A stretch of DNA of 64,000 nt from Ectobius pallidus (Eukaryota; Arthropoda; Insecta; Blattodea; Ectobiidae): contig CAXKWD010000003.1 in the NCBI GenBank assembly GCA_964059195.1, forward strand, positions 200,594,174 to 200,658,173, in the 5' to 3' direction. Shown piece after piece: positions 42,546 through 54,184 of the stretch (position 1 is the stretch's first letter; each line of letters starts with the position of its first letter). The position numbers and the translations under genes were made by a program. Under the pieces are notes generated by a model that was not told where the DNA came from, ran no database searches, and was given only the letters and a program-made list of their open reading frames with translations.

Positions 42546-43485
42546 GGCCAGTATTCATAGTCGAAATAAGTCATAGTTATATCCAAGTCGAACTTTAATC
42601 TCGTCTTAAGTTGAGTTTCTGACACAAGTCGGACTTATGACATATTAACTTTATAAAGTCAGACTTGATAAAGTCGAGCTTATTGCTATTCATAGTCACT
42701 CAAGTTCGACTTATTTGTCGAAATAAGTCGTACTTTATCAAGTCAAGGGTCCCCCTGACTTATTTCAGTTTAAGCCAGTACCATGGATAGTAATTTTGAG
42801 GATCTGGGCGAGATATTAGAAGAAACTCGCACCCCAAAGTGCTATTTGAGAAAGATGATGAATCCTTTCAGATTCTACAGTGACAATGAATTTAAAAAGA
42901 GATTTAGTTTCAAGAAGACACAATTTTGGAAATATCAGTCGCCCATCTTTCATTGGTATTTCTCTCTGATGGTATTTCATATCGGCCCAAAGCTTCCTAA
43001 GCTGTTTTGAATCTCTCTAAAACAATAATTAATATCGAAATAAATACATAAGCTTACCGGTATTAATTCTGAACGATCTCCAAGCTAATATACCCACAGA
43101 ATATTCTCAAGAAACTATTGATCAGTTTATTTACACGCTGCATAATATGACTGGATGAATTGAATTCTTTGTTTACAATGCACAGCGCCGTCTGTATTTT
43201 TATATCACAATAGCAAAATGCATAACCAGATGGCTTTGCATTACACGAAATCTGAAAAAATCTTGAATGCGATTGGCAATTCAATTGTTATGGCAATGAA
43301 CGTGCGATTTTTCATATTATCATGTTTGACTTTAATAGGTACAATAAGTAGAGCTTTATGAAGTCAGACTTAATAAAGTACGACTTTAAAGAGGACTATG
43401 AATACGAAAAACATATAAGTCGACTTGTCAAAGAAGTTCAGCTTTATAAAGTCGGTTGTTAAGTCGCCGACTATGAATACCAGCC
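42546..43485 (+). mobile_element. PIF/Harbinger element, internally deleted, with AAGTCGACTT subterminal repeats
   Basis: Ends GGCCAGTATTCATAGTCG and mirror CGACTATGAATACCAGCC, flanked by TGA/TAA (42543-42545, 43486-43488). About 240 bp at the left and 170 bp at the right are packed with GTCGAACTT, AAGTCGGACTT and related words on both strands. A transposase start lies inside. 940 bp. Confidence 0.8.
42783..43010 (+). pseudogene. Harbinger transposase N-terminal relic
   Basis: MDSNFEDLGEILEETRTPKC, then NPFRFYSDNEFKKRFSFKK, the RFxxxxF[K/R]KRFRFSK-type motif found at the start of PIF/Harbinger transposases. The rest does not match and probably crosses an internal deletion joint. No catalytic DDE residues. 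Confidence 0.6.
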
Positions 43486-43488
43486 TAA

Positions 43489-44855
43489 GTCTTATTTTGA
43501 AGTCTGTATTCTCCGTATATGGTGTTGCAGCCTGACAGTGGGCATACAGTTTGGATACATTGCACAATTTTGATTAGACTATGTATCAAAGGAAGAGAAG
43601 AGCAAAGTGCTTCCCATTTGCAAAACATTGTAGGCCTGCCATCCGACTAATGCACCATCTGCCTCAGACAGATGCAAGAATGAGGGAATGTGGTCAGCAT
43701 TTCAAGTCCCATGGCAGTTATTGATGGATTATCGAACTGGAGTCGCTACTTCTTTATCAAGGCCGTGTTAATTAAGAGAATTGAAAATGCTAGGTGGAGT
43801 GGGAAGTGGAACGGATAGATGGAGAACTCTGATTGGTTGTGAAAGAAAACATTTTTAATTGAAAAATAATGTGGGATGTGTACTACCCGCATGTGATTTC
43901 TTGGGGGCTCGGCTCCCTAGTCCTCATTTGGTAGGTTTCGTTCAATTCTGTAGGGAGAGCTGACAACATTAAAACACGAAGTACGCTATACACCCTGACA
44001 TCTAGTGACTTCAATACTAAGCTTTCATTCTTTCTCAGGATCCTTATTTATTTAATGACATTATTTTTTCTGACGCATGGAGTTATGGGGAAAAACATGT
44101 CATTGTACATCCAACACTTTCCTCACCTCTTTAAGAATTCCATATGTGCTGATTTTTTACGATCTCGTGAACTCTGATGTCAGTTTCATGGACTGAAAGT
44201 TGAGCAAACTTTTCACAAAACGTATTAAATATGTTTAAAATTAGGCCTATAGTTTTATCCACTTTTAGATGCCTTACCTTTCTTATGTTTTACAACACGA
44301 AATGGTGAAGCATGTTCTGCTAAGACTCTTCTATATGCTTAAAACTAGTCGTCCAGTATAAAAATATTAAGCCTATATTATATAATATTCTATTCCCGGA
44401 GGAAAATGATTTATTTGATAACCAATATTGTTATGAAATATTGTTACGCAATACCGTCACCACATTATATTATTATTAGACTGCAAATAAAATCGTTGTA
44501 TATAAAATTTCAATTTATTGTTTGTACACATAACTCACATTTAGCTGTTGATGCAAGATTATGCTAAAATTTGGTTTCTTTGGTTGACAACACTGTAGAA
44601 AGACCGGCGGACTAGCTATGTTTTGTTCCCCCCAACCCTCACTTCCCCGTAAAACCAGCGCCCAAGAAATCATGCACAGGTGGTAAACAGTCCTTTCCAT
44701 GGCCAATGCCCTATTTGGGAATTCTTGCTAATATTGGCTGCCAGGCCTGGCTAAGCTGTAGACCTAACCTAACCTCAGTTGTATCTTGATCTGATCCTCT
44801 CTGTTCAATGCACTGAACAATGTCATTGGGATACAGGGATCCACATACTGTATTC
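43489..44855. other. no gene seen
   Basis: AT-rich sequence; no exon, repeat or RNA gene recognised. Confidence 0.45.
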
Positions 44856-44858
44856 TTA

Positions 44859-46195
44859 CAAGGGAACCATGTCAAAACACAACCTTATAGATGGACACAT
44901 GCAAAAAGTTAGCTGCTCATATGAACTGTACATGGGTGAAAATCTGTTTTTGTTCCATAGTAGACAATGGTGGGCACTTGTAGAGCTCACTTGAGTAGCC
45001 TGCATGATGGGTACAAGTGAGTGGGGTGTGCAATAGAGGGAAGGAGCTGATCATTTGTTCTAACCATTTTCGTATTTTAAAACTATATAATCTGCATAGA
45101 CATTGAGGGGTTGCTTATGATTGTGTGTCATAGAAGTGTGACCATTCAATTTGCTTGATAATTGAAGATATTTCCCATCCACAGTGAATCACAATACCAG
45201 TGCTTCAATTAACTTATTCTCAATGTTGACATATTTTATTGTCCAGACAAAAAAGTATTTAAGTTTTAATAACTCGGACTAACACACTATGTAATAATAA
45301 TTGTACTCGTCATGATAGGCCAAAGTATTAGCTAATCCTAAAAATTTAAGCAGGTACTAATATTACTTCACAACTACCGGAATACAAACATGTGCATCAG
45401 AGGAGGATATTATTCATTATTCCCTCCAGTAGTGATGAGGAAAGGAGACATACATCTGATACATCTGATGCGGTATTCAGGAACACCGTGACAGCTATTG
45501 CCAAGCTTGCGCTACCTTCTCCCACCGACAGCTGTAAGAGGCTGCTCAATACCGTATTGGCCCGAAAATAAGACGACCCTGAATTTTTGAAGGGTAGTTA
45601 CGAAAAAATAAATAAAATAGCTTATGGTACATTTTGCTTCACATAAAACATTTCATTATTTATTATTATAAAACAGAAGTTTGAAGTTCATGTCGTAACT
45701 TCTTCTCTCGCCTTTATTTACGCATTGAGACATGATGCCATGGTCATTGGTCTGCCATGATGGTGGTCAAACAAAGAGAATAGAGATGCCAAGCAGTGCA
45801 GTACAAGGAGTAGCACGAATTCGGGAACAATAAAGTTCGGTAAAATTCGGTACTTTCCGTGCGGCTTTGACCTTGGGTCGGACGCACGCCATATGTTTGT
45901 GTTCTGTGCATGCCATTTGCGTGGGAATACCCGTACACACGTGCACAGTTGCATTCATGAATGGAGGGTTGTTGAATCTTAGGCTGCGCGTATAAGACGA
46001 GTATAGTTTTCAAAGGCACATTTTCAGGGAAAAAACATGGTCTTATATTCGGGACAATACGGTATATCAAATTTATTAGATTCACAATTCATTTTCACCC
46101 ACTAATAGTTTATATGAGCATATCATTTTTGGCATGTGTATATGTGCAATGATGACCTACCAGATGTGCAAAATTTGAAGGATAGGTTCCCCTTG
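44859..46195. mobile_element. PIF/Harbinger-like MITE, copy 2
   Basis: Ends CAAGGGAACCATGTC and mirror GATAGGTTCCCCTTG, flanked by TTA (44856-44858, 46196-46198). The interior is the mirror of copy 1 (15506-17391), for example the CACACTATGTAATAATAA and AAATTTAAGCAGGTACTAAT segments. A pogo-type MITE is nested at 45552-46062. Confidence 0.7.
45552..46062. mobile_element. TA-flanked MITE
   Basis: Ends CCGTATTGGCCCGAAAATAA and mirror TATATTCGGGACAATACGG, flanked by TA (45550-45551, 46063-46064). The ATAAGACGA words near both ends are typical of a widespread mariner/pogo-type MITE group. Open frames inside have no recognised similarity. Confidence 0.8.
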
Positions 46196-46286
46196 TTAAA
46201 ATTACACTCAACTCAAGCTACCCTGGACATCATACACAGGTGTGTCTTAATAAACAATAGATCGTCTTTTATATCAGTCATCTAGG

Positions 46287-46292
46287 TTTAAT
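46287..46292 (-). promoter_or_regulatory. possible poly(A) signal for the ebony-like gene
   Basis: ATTAAA on -, 89 nt after the stop codon at 46381. No AATAAA is nearer on this strand. Confidence 0.3.
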
Positions 46293-46380
46293 TAAATAAT
46301 GTTAGCTATAATAATAATACATGAGGTTGATTACATATATGTACAGAATATAATATACAGTGTGATACAATGGCACAGAG

Positions 46381-46969
46381 CTAAACTCTTCTCCAAGAGC
46401 AGACGGCTCTCTGTGAGCTGGGAGCGTCTTGAAAGGGCTTTGAGCCATCAGGTGCTACATACTGGTTCACTTGATAATCGTGCAGCACCTCGTAGTCGTA
46501 TATGTCGACTCCCAGTTGCTGTGTCAGAGGGTTTGTGTTCGTGGTGAAGATGCCAGCAAAGCCTCGTCTCTTGGCGAGCTGCAGGACCTCGTGCTCCATC
46601 GCCTGGATAACCTCGACGTTCTCCTGATAGCTAAGATCTGGATGAGTCGCCATCATGAAGCTGTGAAGAACATTGCCCTTTCCAAGGGGCAGTTTGTTGT
46701 CTCGGATTGGCCCCTCGAGGTGCTCCAAGAATTCAAACACTATCTCCAGTTTGCTGGTTATCTCCACTGCAGGTTCGTCATGAGCGTCAAAGTTAAGTGC
46801 GATGCCAACCGGAGCACTATTTGTGGAGTCAATTAAAACAAAACTTAGATTTTTCTCAATGAGTGGCTGCCAGATCTTATCTGTCAACTCTTTGTAGTCT
46901 TCGCGTCGCACTTCAGGCTTCAACCATTGCTCTAGGTCAGCTTTCTCGTAGAAGCTCTCGGTGATCATT
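46381..46969 (-). CDS. ebony: last exon of ebony-like beta-alanyl amine synthase (GNAT-fold C-terminal domain)
   Basis: Acceptor TTACTTACAG|AATG (read on -, exon from 46969), stop TAG 46383-46381; 195 codons after the ATG that happens to follow the splice site. Text: EDYKELTDKIWQPLIEKNLS, VGIALNFDAHDEPAV, LEHLEGPIRDNKLPLGKG, HSFMMATHPDLSYQENV, GFAGIFTTNTNPLTQQLG, YVAPDGSKPFQDAPSSQRA. This matches the conserved C-terminal amine-selecting domain of insect Ebony, which joins beta-alanine to dopamine or histamine in cuticle tanning and neurotransmitter recycling; that domain has an aryl-alkylamine N-acetyltransferase fold. The adenylation and carrier domains must lie beyond base 64000. Alternative: a free-standing GNAT protein; the splice acceptor argues against it. 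Confidence 0.78.
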
Positions 46970-47826
46970 CTGTAAGTAAAGAATAAATTCAGTGAATACT
47001 TTATTCTACAGAGTGGTAGTAAATAGTATTATACAGCTGTGGCCGTTACTTTAATGTCTACCTGCATGGGTCAGCATTACAAGTAGGGCTCAGAAGTTGA
47101 CCTAAAACTGTCAAAAACCACCTATAAGATGACCTTAAATTTATGAAAATATGACGCTACATGTAATATAATTGAAAAAAAAACGGCTTAGTATTTCAGT
47201 TATTTATTTTAAAAAGGGAAAAAATAACATAACAATAAATAATAATATGTTTACTATATTTATTAATGAATAGGCGTATTGTACTTTTTTTGCATGATGA
47301 TGATACCAAATCAATATGCATTTAACTGTCTGGAGATATGAAATTATTAAATTGCTTTGTCTGCAATGTTGGAAAAATCCAATCTGAAGATAAAATAGGA
47401 GAAAATACAACAACCAATAAAAATTCTCTAAAAAATTACCAGTAGAGAGAATACAATGACAAAAAATGCAAAATAAAAGCAGCTATTGTATGTCTGTGAT
47501 GGAACTTTTGTCATCAACTTCCGAGCCCAAGTTATGGCTGTGAATCAGAATGCCCTGGTTTATTTGTTACTAGCTATGTTTGAAATCAGGCATTGTATAG
47601 AATAACAATACTGAAGCAGGCAAAGTATTGTTTAGTATCTAAATTCAAACTCTGCCATTGTTATGGCTCAGTACATTCCTTTGTAATGTTTGAGATGTCG
47701 CACCGAATCTCAATAAGATCAGATTGGTGTGGCGACTTCTTGACTTGTTGCAACCAACAGGACTTAAGTTGATTATTAATATTTTTTAATATGCATATGT
47801 TGTGTTTTTAAAACAGCTTTTTTAAT
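46970..47826. other. ebony intron, nothing recognised
   Basis: AT-rich, no further exon seen on - up to the right edge, so the last intron exceeds 17 kb. Confidence 0.45.
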
Positions 47827-48052
47827 ATGAAAAATATGAGTGGAGAAATAATACACTACTTCACTAGATGTTCAGACTAATCTGAACTAGTATCGGGATT
47901 GTGCCTTTATCCCATTTTCAATGTACTGTAAACCCAACAACCGGCAGTTGGAGTACGTTGAAAATGGGATAAAGGCACAATCCCGAAACTAGTTCAGATT
48001 AGTCTGAACATCTAGTGAAGTAGTGTATTATTTCTCCACTCATATTTTTCAT
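47827..48052. mobile_element. PLE-type inverted 3'-end dimer with degenerate hammerhead
   Basis: 47827-47925 and 47953-48052 are inverted repeats with a spacer of about 27 nt (TGTAAACCCAACAACCGGCA region). Each arm has GGGAU/AUCCC with a 9-nt loop, GAAA, CUAGUUC. No coding text. The layout matches the other inverted dimers in the window. Confidence 0.65.
47958..47994 (+). ncRNA. degenerate hammerhead-like motif (ACUAGU type)
   Basis: UUGAAAA in place of CUGANGA (two changes), stem II GGGAU/AUCCC, GAAA (47985-47988), CUAGUU. ACUAGU (47988-47993) is a perfect palindrome and GUU an allowed triplet. Probably inactive core with a conserved helix III word. Confidence 0.35.
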
Positions 48053-49069
48053 GTTTCTTCACTGTGTAAACTTCCGTCATTAATTAAATAATATAGCTTT
48101 TTAAAATTTGAACGAAATATCAAATTCTTCATTTTGACTTACATGTTTGAAAAAACGTACATTTTATGGGCTAAAGTGAAGTCTAAAGTGTTTAAATGCC
48201 AACCATCTTATTTTATTAGCAAAGCATATTGCTTCACTGTATAAAGTTGCATTATTTCATGGTGTTTTAAAAATCAAATTCTTATTTAAAATAAGATTAT
48301 TGTTGCATTTAGATACATCCCAGCAACAGAGTTTGACATTATATATAATGCCCTGAGTAATATATAGCCTACAATACTAACAAACATGAAAAACACATTT
48401 CAGGAGCATTTTTTCAAAACTCGATAAAGCAAACATTTTGAAAAATTCAGTTTTATATGAGATCGGTATGTTCTTTGTGCTACCAATACATTTGTGAAGT
48501 CAGATTTCTTGTTCCTACAGAATAGGGAAACATGAGAGTTTTCTTCTAAATTTCTCTATAAAGCGCGTACACTCAACCCAGTCACCTCAGTTAATATAAT
48601 ACTGTACTTTCTGGCTTTTGGTTTTCTTTGTACGCCCAGACAGACCACGAAAGAAAAAATAAAATATGCAACTAAAATCATTTAAAAAAACAAATAAAAC
48701 TAAATTTAGCAAGAAATTAACATTCAGTGTCAAAGGTTTATAATTGTTTGGTCTATGTGCTTGTTGACTTCATTTTTTCTGCCCAGTATTGTGCAAAATA
48801 TTTTTCGTCCTTGGACAATCCAATGCTCCCTGAAATTGCCTCAAAGAAAAGACTTATAATGCCGAGTAAGAAACTAATGCAATAAAAGGTTAAGTGTAAG
48901 AAATTGTTGTCTTCTGTAAAATTAAGATTTTGTGCTTTATCGAGTTTTGGAAAAAGCTTCTTATTTTTAGAAAGTATTCGAAGGTCCTACATTATATTAG
49001 TGAATGCAACTTTCCCAGTTACCTAATCACCATAACACTGAGCCCCTTGATTCCTACAAACCATAAAAG
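48053..49069. other. ebony intron, nothing recognised
   Basis: AT-rich sequence without supported features. Confidence 0.4.
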
Positions 49070-49195
49070 ATTGTTTTTTATTTCCAACATGCAAGTAAAC
49101 TTTAGTTCACCTGAGGAAGGCCTGGAGGTCAGGCTGAAACGTAGTGACCGTTTTAAAGGTAAAATTTTATCCACTGTATATAAGTTTTAATAACA
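49070..49195 (+). mobile_element. PLE 3'-end fragment
   Basis: Short stretch ending in a hammerhead-like motif and CCGTTTTAAAGG. No GIY-YIG coding text is recognisable upstream; called from the ribozyme motif and its likeness to the other PLE ends. Confidence 0.4.
49111..49143 (+). ncRNA. hammerhead-like motif (ACGU type), full consensus core
   Basis: CUGAGGA (49111-49117), AG spacer with G-U closure, stem II GCCUG/CAGGC with loop GAGGU, GAAA (49136-49139), CGUA. ACGU (49139-49142) is palindromic and GUA the triplet. The core is identical to consensus. Confidence 0.6.
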
Positions 49196-49589
49196 GTTTT
49201 AATCAATTTTATATCCATAACAGGTGGAAAGAGTTGGAGCTGGGTTGTGAATTACCTGATATGTTGAAACATAAAAGATTGTCCAATCCTGTGTATTTTT
49301 GTAAGAATGATTTTTAAAATCAATTCTGCCTAACATTCTTACAATATGTGAAATAAAAAACACTCTACCCACCTACTCCATACTACATAAGTTCTAAGAT
49401 ATTTAATTCAGTCCCTTATCCTGATATCGCATTGCAAAAATAAAAATATCATTTAAGAGAATGCTTTTCTTCAATAAAACTGTTTCTTTGATGTAAACAA
49501 TTTTTATTCCATGTAAATTTGTATATTAAACTTGTGATTTCCATTGAATTTATATCAGCGAAAATAAGGTTTGGAGATTAATTTTCAAC

Positions 49590-49925
49590 TTACTTGCTCA
49601 GTGGCAATAGACATTTCCTAAGCAAGCTAAAGGAACATTAATATCTATTTTAAACGAGTCCAGAAATTCATTGCCATGCTTACCTGAGCCTGCCATTTAA
49701 CCCTATTCTGTGCTAATTCTATCCACCCGTCCCTCGTATATCTTACTTCCCTGAAATATTTACTATATTAGGTGACGAGTACAGGCTATGAAGCTTGTCA
49801 GTATGCAGTTTTCTCCAGTTCCCGTTTCCATCTCTCTTAGGATCAAATATTTTCCTAAACTCTCACATTATGTTCTTTCCGAAAAGTAAGGGATTAAGTC
49901 TCACGTCCACATAATACAATTTTCT
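49590..49925 (-). pseudogene. LINE 3' end, second copy of the 40779-41860 family
   Basis: Shares TCCTAAGCAAGCTAAAGGAA, TTCATTGCC...GAGCCTGCC, TCTGTGCTAATTC, CCGTCCCTCG, GTATGCAGTTTTCTCCAGTT and CATTATGTTCTTTCCG with 40790-41340, in the same orientation. It lacks the 119-bp insertion present there. Confidence 0.8.
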
Positions 49926-50209
49926 TATAAATGTTTATTTTTAGATTTCTGTAAATGTATAAAATTAAAAATTAAATTAGGTTTTTAATAAAGTTTAAAT
50001 ATAAGATGGTTATAATGTGATATTAGTAAATTGAACATTTTGTATTATAATTTAGTAAACTTAAATGTATTAAATATGTAAGGAATTTTGTATAATTATA
50101 TGTAACTTTCGTTGTATCCTGAAAAGCACAGTATCCAACCATGGTGAAAGGAACATCACTCTGTATATTGGTATGTATCACCCCTGCACCCCTGTTATAA
50201 ATTTACCTG

Positions 50210-52590
50210 CCAAAATAAAATAATGCAAAATTTAAAAATTCAAAGATCCATTTTTAAAAAAAATCCATAGTAGCCTATAATATCCAGAAATCCAAATTTT
50301 GAAAAATTTAAAATCCAAAATTTAAAGAATCTAAAAATTTTAAATAAAAATTTCAAATATCCAAAATTTAAAAAATCGAAAATACCAAAATAAAAAATTT
50401 ACAGATCCAAAATTAAAAAATCGAAAGTTTAAAGATTCAAGTTTAAATTAATCAAAAATTTAAGAATTACAATTCCAAAATTTAAAATACTGAAAAACCA
50501 AAATTTAAAAAAATTAAAAATCCGAAAAATAAAAAATTGAAATAACCAAAATTTAAGAAATACAAAATTCAAAAACACTAAATAATAAAAATTAAAAGCT
50601 AAAAATCCAAAATTGAATAATCGAAATCCAATATTTAAAATTTTATAATATAAAAAATTCAAAGTTCCAAAATTAATAAAATTAAAAAAATTGAAGATAA
50701 AAAAATTTAAAAATAAAAACAGCAAAATTTAAAAATCTTAAAATCCAAAATTAAAAATGTAAATATTCAAAATTAATCAAATCAATAATCAAAATTAAAA
50801 TCATTAAATCTATAAATTTTAAATAAAAAATTCAAATATCCAAAATTTAAAAATATCGAAAATACCAAAATAAAAAATTTACAGATCCAAAATTAAATTA
50901 ATCAAAAATTTAAGAATTACAATTCCAAAATTTAAAATTAAAAATACCGAAAAACCAAAATTTAAAAAAATTAGAATTCCGAAAAATAAAAAAATTAATA
51001 ACCAAAATTTAAGAAATACAAAATTCAAAAACACTAAATAATAAAAATTAAAAACTAAAAATCCAAAATTGAATAATCGAAATTCAATATTTAAAATTTT
51101 ATAATATAAAAAATTCAAAGTTCCAAAATTAAAAAAAATTGAAGATAAAAAATTTAAAAATAAAAACCGCAAAATTTGAAAATATTAAAATCCAAAATTA
51201 AAAATGTAAATATTCAAAATTAATCATATCAATAATCAAAATTAAAATCATTAATTTAAAAATTAAAACTAAATTTTTAAAAATCTAAATTCCGAAAATA
51301 AAAGAAATTTTAAAATAAAATTGTAAAATGAAATCCGAATTAAAAATGAAAATACAAATATCCAAAACTAAACAAAATCAATTATCAAAAATTATAATCC
51401 ATATCTTAAAAATGGAAAATATAAACTTTTAAAAATTTAAAAATCCAAAACTAAAAACCGTATATCCAAATTAAAAAAAAACAAATTCCAAAGTTAAAAT
51501 ATTCATTTCTAACATCTATAAAATCTAAAAAAATCCAAATAAAAAATAAAAATTAAAAAATCCAAGTGCCAAAATTAAAAAAATCTAGAATTAAAGAAAA
51601 TTTAAATATCCAAAAAGTAAACAGTGAAAAAAAGTTTTAATGCAAAATTAAATAATTTAAACATCCTAAATTTCAAAAATACAATATTTAAAAAAAAAAA
51701 AAATAATAAAATTTAAATAAAAAATCCCAAATTCATTTTTTTAAATAATACAATATAAAAGAATCCAAAAAATATATATAAATCCAAAATTTAAAAAGTC
51801 TAAACATACAAAATTTAAAAATCGCAAAAATAAAACATTCATAGTTTATAAACTCCAGAAATCCAAAGTTTAAAATATCAAAATAAAAAATTCGAAGATG
51901 GAAATTAAAAAATCGAAAATTTAAAATTCTATAAAATAAAAAATTCATAGATCCAAAATTTAAAAATTCAAAGATCCAGAATTAAGAAATTATGAATCCA
52001 AATTTAAAAAATGTAAAGATCCATATAAAAAAAATTAAAACCCAAAATAAATATTCTGAAAATTCGAAAAGTTATAAAATCCAAGTTTTCCTTCTGTCAC
52101 ATGGCGTTCTATGCACTTTTATTTTTATTTTTGGATCGTTGATTTTTTTAATTTCATTTTTTAAATTTTGGATCGACTGTTCTTATTTTGTATTTTTAAT
52201 TTTGGATCTTTGAATTTTTTTTTGATCTTTGAATTTTGTATTTTCGATTTTTTTTACTTGGATTATATAATTTTTTAGTTTTAGGTTTTAATATTGAATC
52301 TTTGAATTTTGGAATTTTTAATTTCGGATTTTTTAAATTTTTATTTTATGGACTTTTTAATTTTTATTGTTTTTAATTTTGGATATTTAGTTTTTTCGAT
52401 TTTTTATAATGGTGAAGGGTTCACCACGCCACTAGCTCGAAGCAGTTATAACCTTCTACTCAATGCCTATTACCTTTCCCCCCCCCCCCCCCCTGCGCAA
52501 GCCTGTAAATATTTTTAATTCTTTATTTTTGGACTTTATTAATTTTAGCATTTTGGACCTTTTTCATTTTGGATTTTTAGTTTCATATTG
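50210..52590. repeat. degenerate A-rich satellite of TCCAAAATTTAAAAA-type units with strand switch
   Basis: From 50210 to 52085 the + strand is a patchwork of words such as TCCAAAATTTAAAAA, AAAATTCAAAGATCC and ATCGAAAAT. From about 52120 to 52420 and 52510 to 52590 the same words appear in reverse complement (TTTTTAATTTTGGATC). A block of about 450 bp is duplicated in tandem (about 50326-50800 and 50808-51250) with small changes. A non-repetitive island with a C15 run (52425-52500) interrupts the T-rich arm. Long open frames here are artefacts of the composition. Confidence 0.85.
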
Positions 52591-52685
52591 TTGGTTTTTT
52601 CTGTGCAGTCCTGCACACCTAAAGAAGTTTCACTTCTAAAATTGCTTTTTAGTTTAAGTGTGTTAGGGAATAAGAGTTTATAATA

Positions 52686-53199
52686 GGTTTGTTCACAAAG
52701 CAAATCCGTGACTGCTTGAGAATTGGTTGTACTGCGCATGTCCAGTCTGTAACTTACCCGTGATTTGCACTTTGCGAACGGTTAGAAGAATTTGGACTCA
52801 ATAGTTTCTGCGTTTAATCGATATGATATGCAAATAAAATATATATTTCCCTTTAACATGTTATACATGCAATATACATCGGCAATATAAACTATATTTT
52901 GGGAAACTTTTAATTATATTCCATTATTCATACATATAAGTAGCCTATGCTTATAAATCTGGAGCAAGGATTTGGAGGGAGGAGTCAGGCGCGTGAAAAT
53001 ATGTTACTGTGCATGTCTATGATAACAATTCATGGTAGAGCCTGCAAATTTTTCTTATAGTACAGAAACTGTCCGTGAGAGCTTTGCGAACAGAAGATTG
53101 AAATCAGAATCACGGATTCTCGCTTTGCGAACGCGTGTGGAGAAAGAGCGCATGCGCAAACTATTTGTTCCTGGTTTCTGACTGCTTTGCGAACAAACC
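52686..53199. mobile_element. TIR element with repeated GCTTTGCGAAC motifs
   Basis: Ends GGTTTGTTCACAAAGC and mirror GCTTTGCGAACAAACC, flanked by TA (52684-52685, 53200-53201). The word CTTTGCGAACG or a variant occurs five times (ends, 52770, 53088, 53125), often next to TCCGTGA or TCACGGATT. 514 bp, no ORF; probably a mariner-type MITE. Confidence 0.7.
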
Positions 53200-53201
53200 T
53201 A

Positions 53202-54184
53202 ATATGGTGTTAGAATCCGTTAAACGAGACAATGGTTTATTTACATAATCATGGGAAGGGAACATGAAGAGAAAGAACAGAGTCTGTGTTTTGGGTGCTT
53301 GTAGTTATATATGTACTTTAAGTGATCGAGATGAGAATTTCCACACTGGATCAGTTCTGTTCAAGTTGCACTGTTGGATGTCACAGTTCCATTTTTCAAT
53401 AGGAGAAAACTGCTATTGGAGGAATAACAGACTCCTCCGAAGAAAAGGAGGAGAATGTGGAGTGTCCACCCAGGATGGAAACTCCGCAGAACACATGGCG
53501 AATTTGAAATCTTGAAACAATTAATTCCACACAATCGCAAATGGATTGTACAAATCATACAATAGGCCTACAGTTTTCTCTCACAAGCTCAAATAGTTCT
53601 GAGTCATCCATTTCTATTCATCAACAATAACTACAGAAAAATAACGAATTTCCGTTGAGAATAATTTATCTTATATCGACAGAACACTGACGAGTAATGA
53701 GCAACAACCTCAGCTGAATCATTGGCATCTGTAACTGAGTGGGATCTTCTGGGACTCGCACGTGCCTAGTCATTGTTTAAATCACTTGTTTTGAAGAAAA
53801 AAAAAAGGGAAGAATAGTTTCAGAATCGTTATGGGCATGGCAAGTTCCCTTCTCGTACCTATATAAATAAACCTTAATACAACCTTCCTCATTGGAGGAA
53901 GGATAAGAGAGATGTATTGTCTCTAGGCAGACCTCAGCCAGTTTTAGACAATTTTAAAAGTTAAATTCCCAAACTGACAAGGCATGTAAAGTCAATTTCA
54001 AAACTTCATGGTACAAACAGCACCAGTGGTTATGTGGAAGCCATTACATTAAAAAAAACTATACTGTTGGCCACGCCTTCTCCTTGGGCATGGAGTCACT
54101 TTTTAAATGTCATCAAGCTCTGCAGCCTTTGAGGAGAGGAGGATCGATTTGATGTACAGAAGACAGGTAAGCAATATAATGTTA
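53202..54184. other. no gene seen
   Basis: No exon or repeat recognised; the open frame 53264-53515 has no known similarity. Confidence 0.4.

Noticed and set aside
45744..46085. 113-codon frame on -
   Set aside because: Falls inside the TA-flanked MITE; no domain recognised.
46299..46836. + strand frames over the ebony exon
   Set aside because: Antisense shadows; the - strand frame has clear family motifs and a splice acceptor.
50429..51948. Long Phe/Leu/Asn-rich open frames on the - strand
   Set aside because: They are translations of the A-rich degenerate satellite; composition alone explains them and no codon structure is seen.
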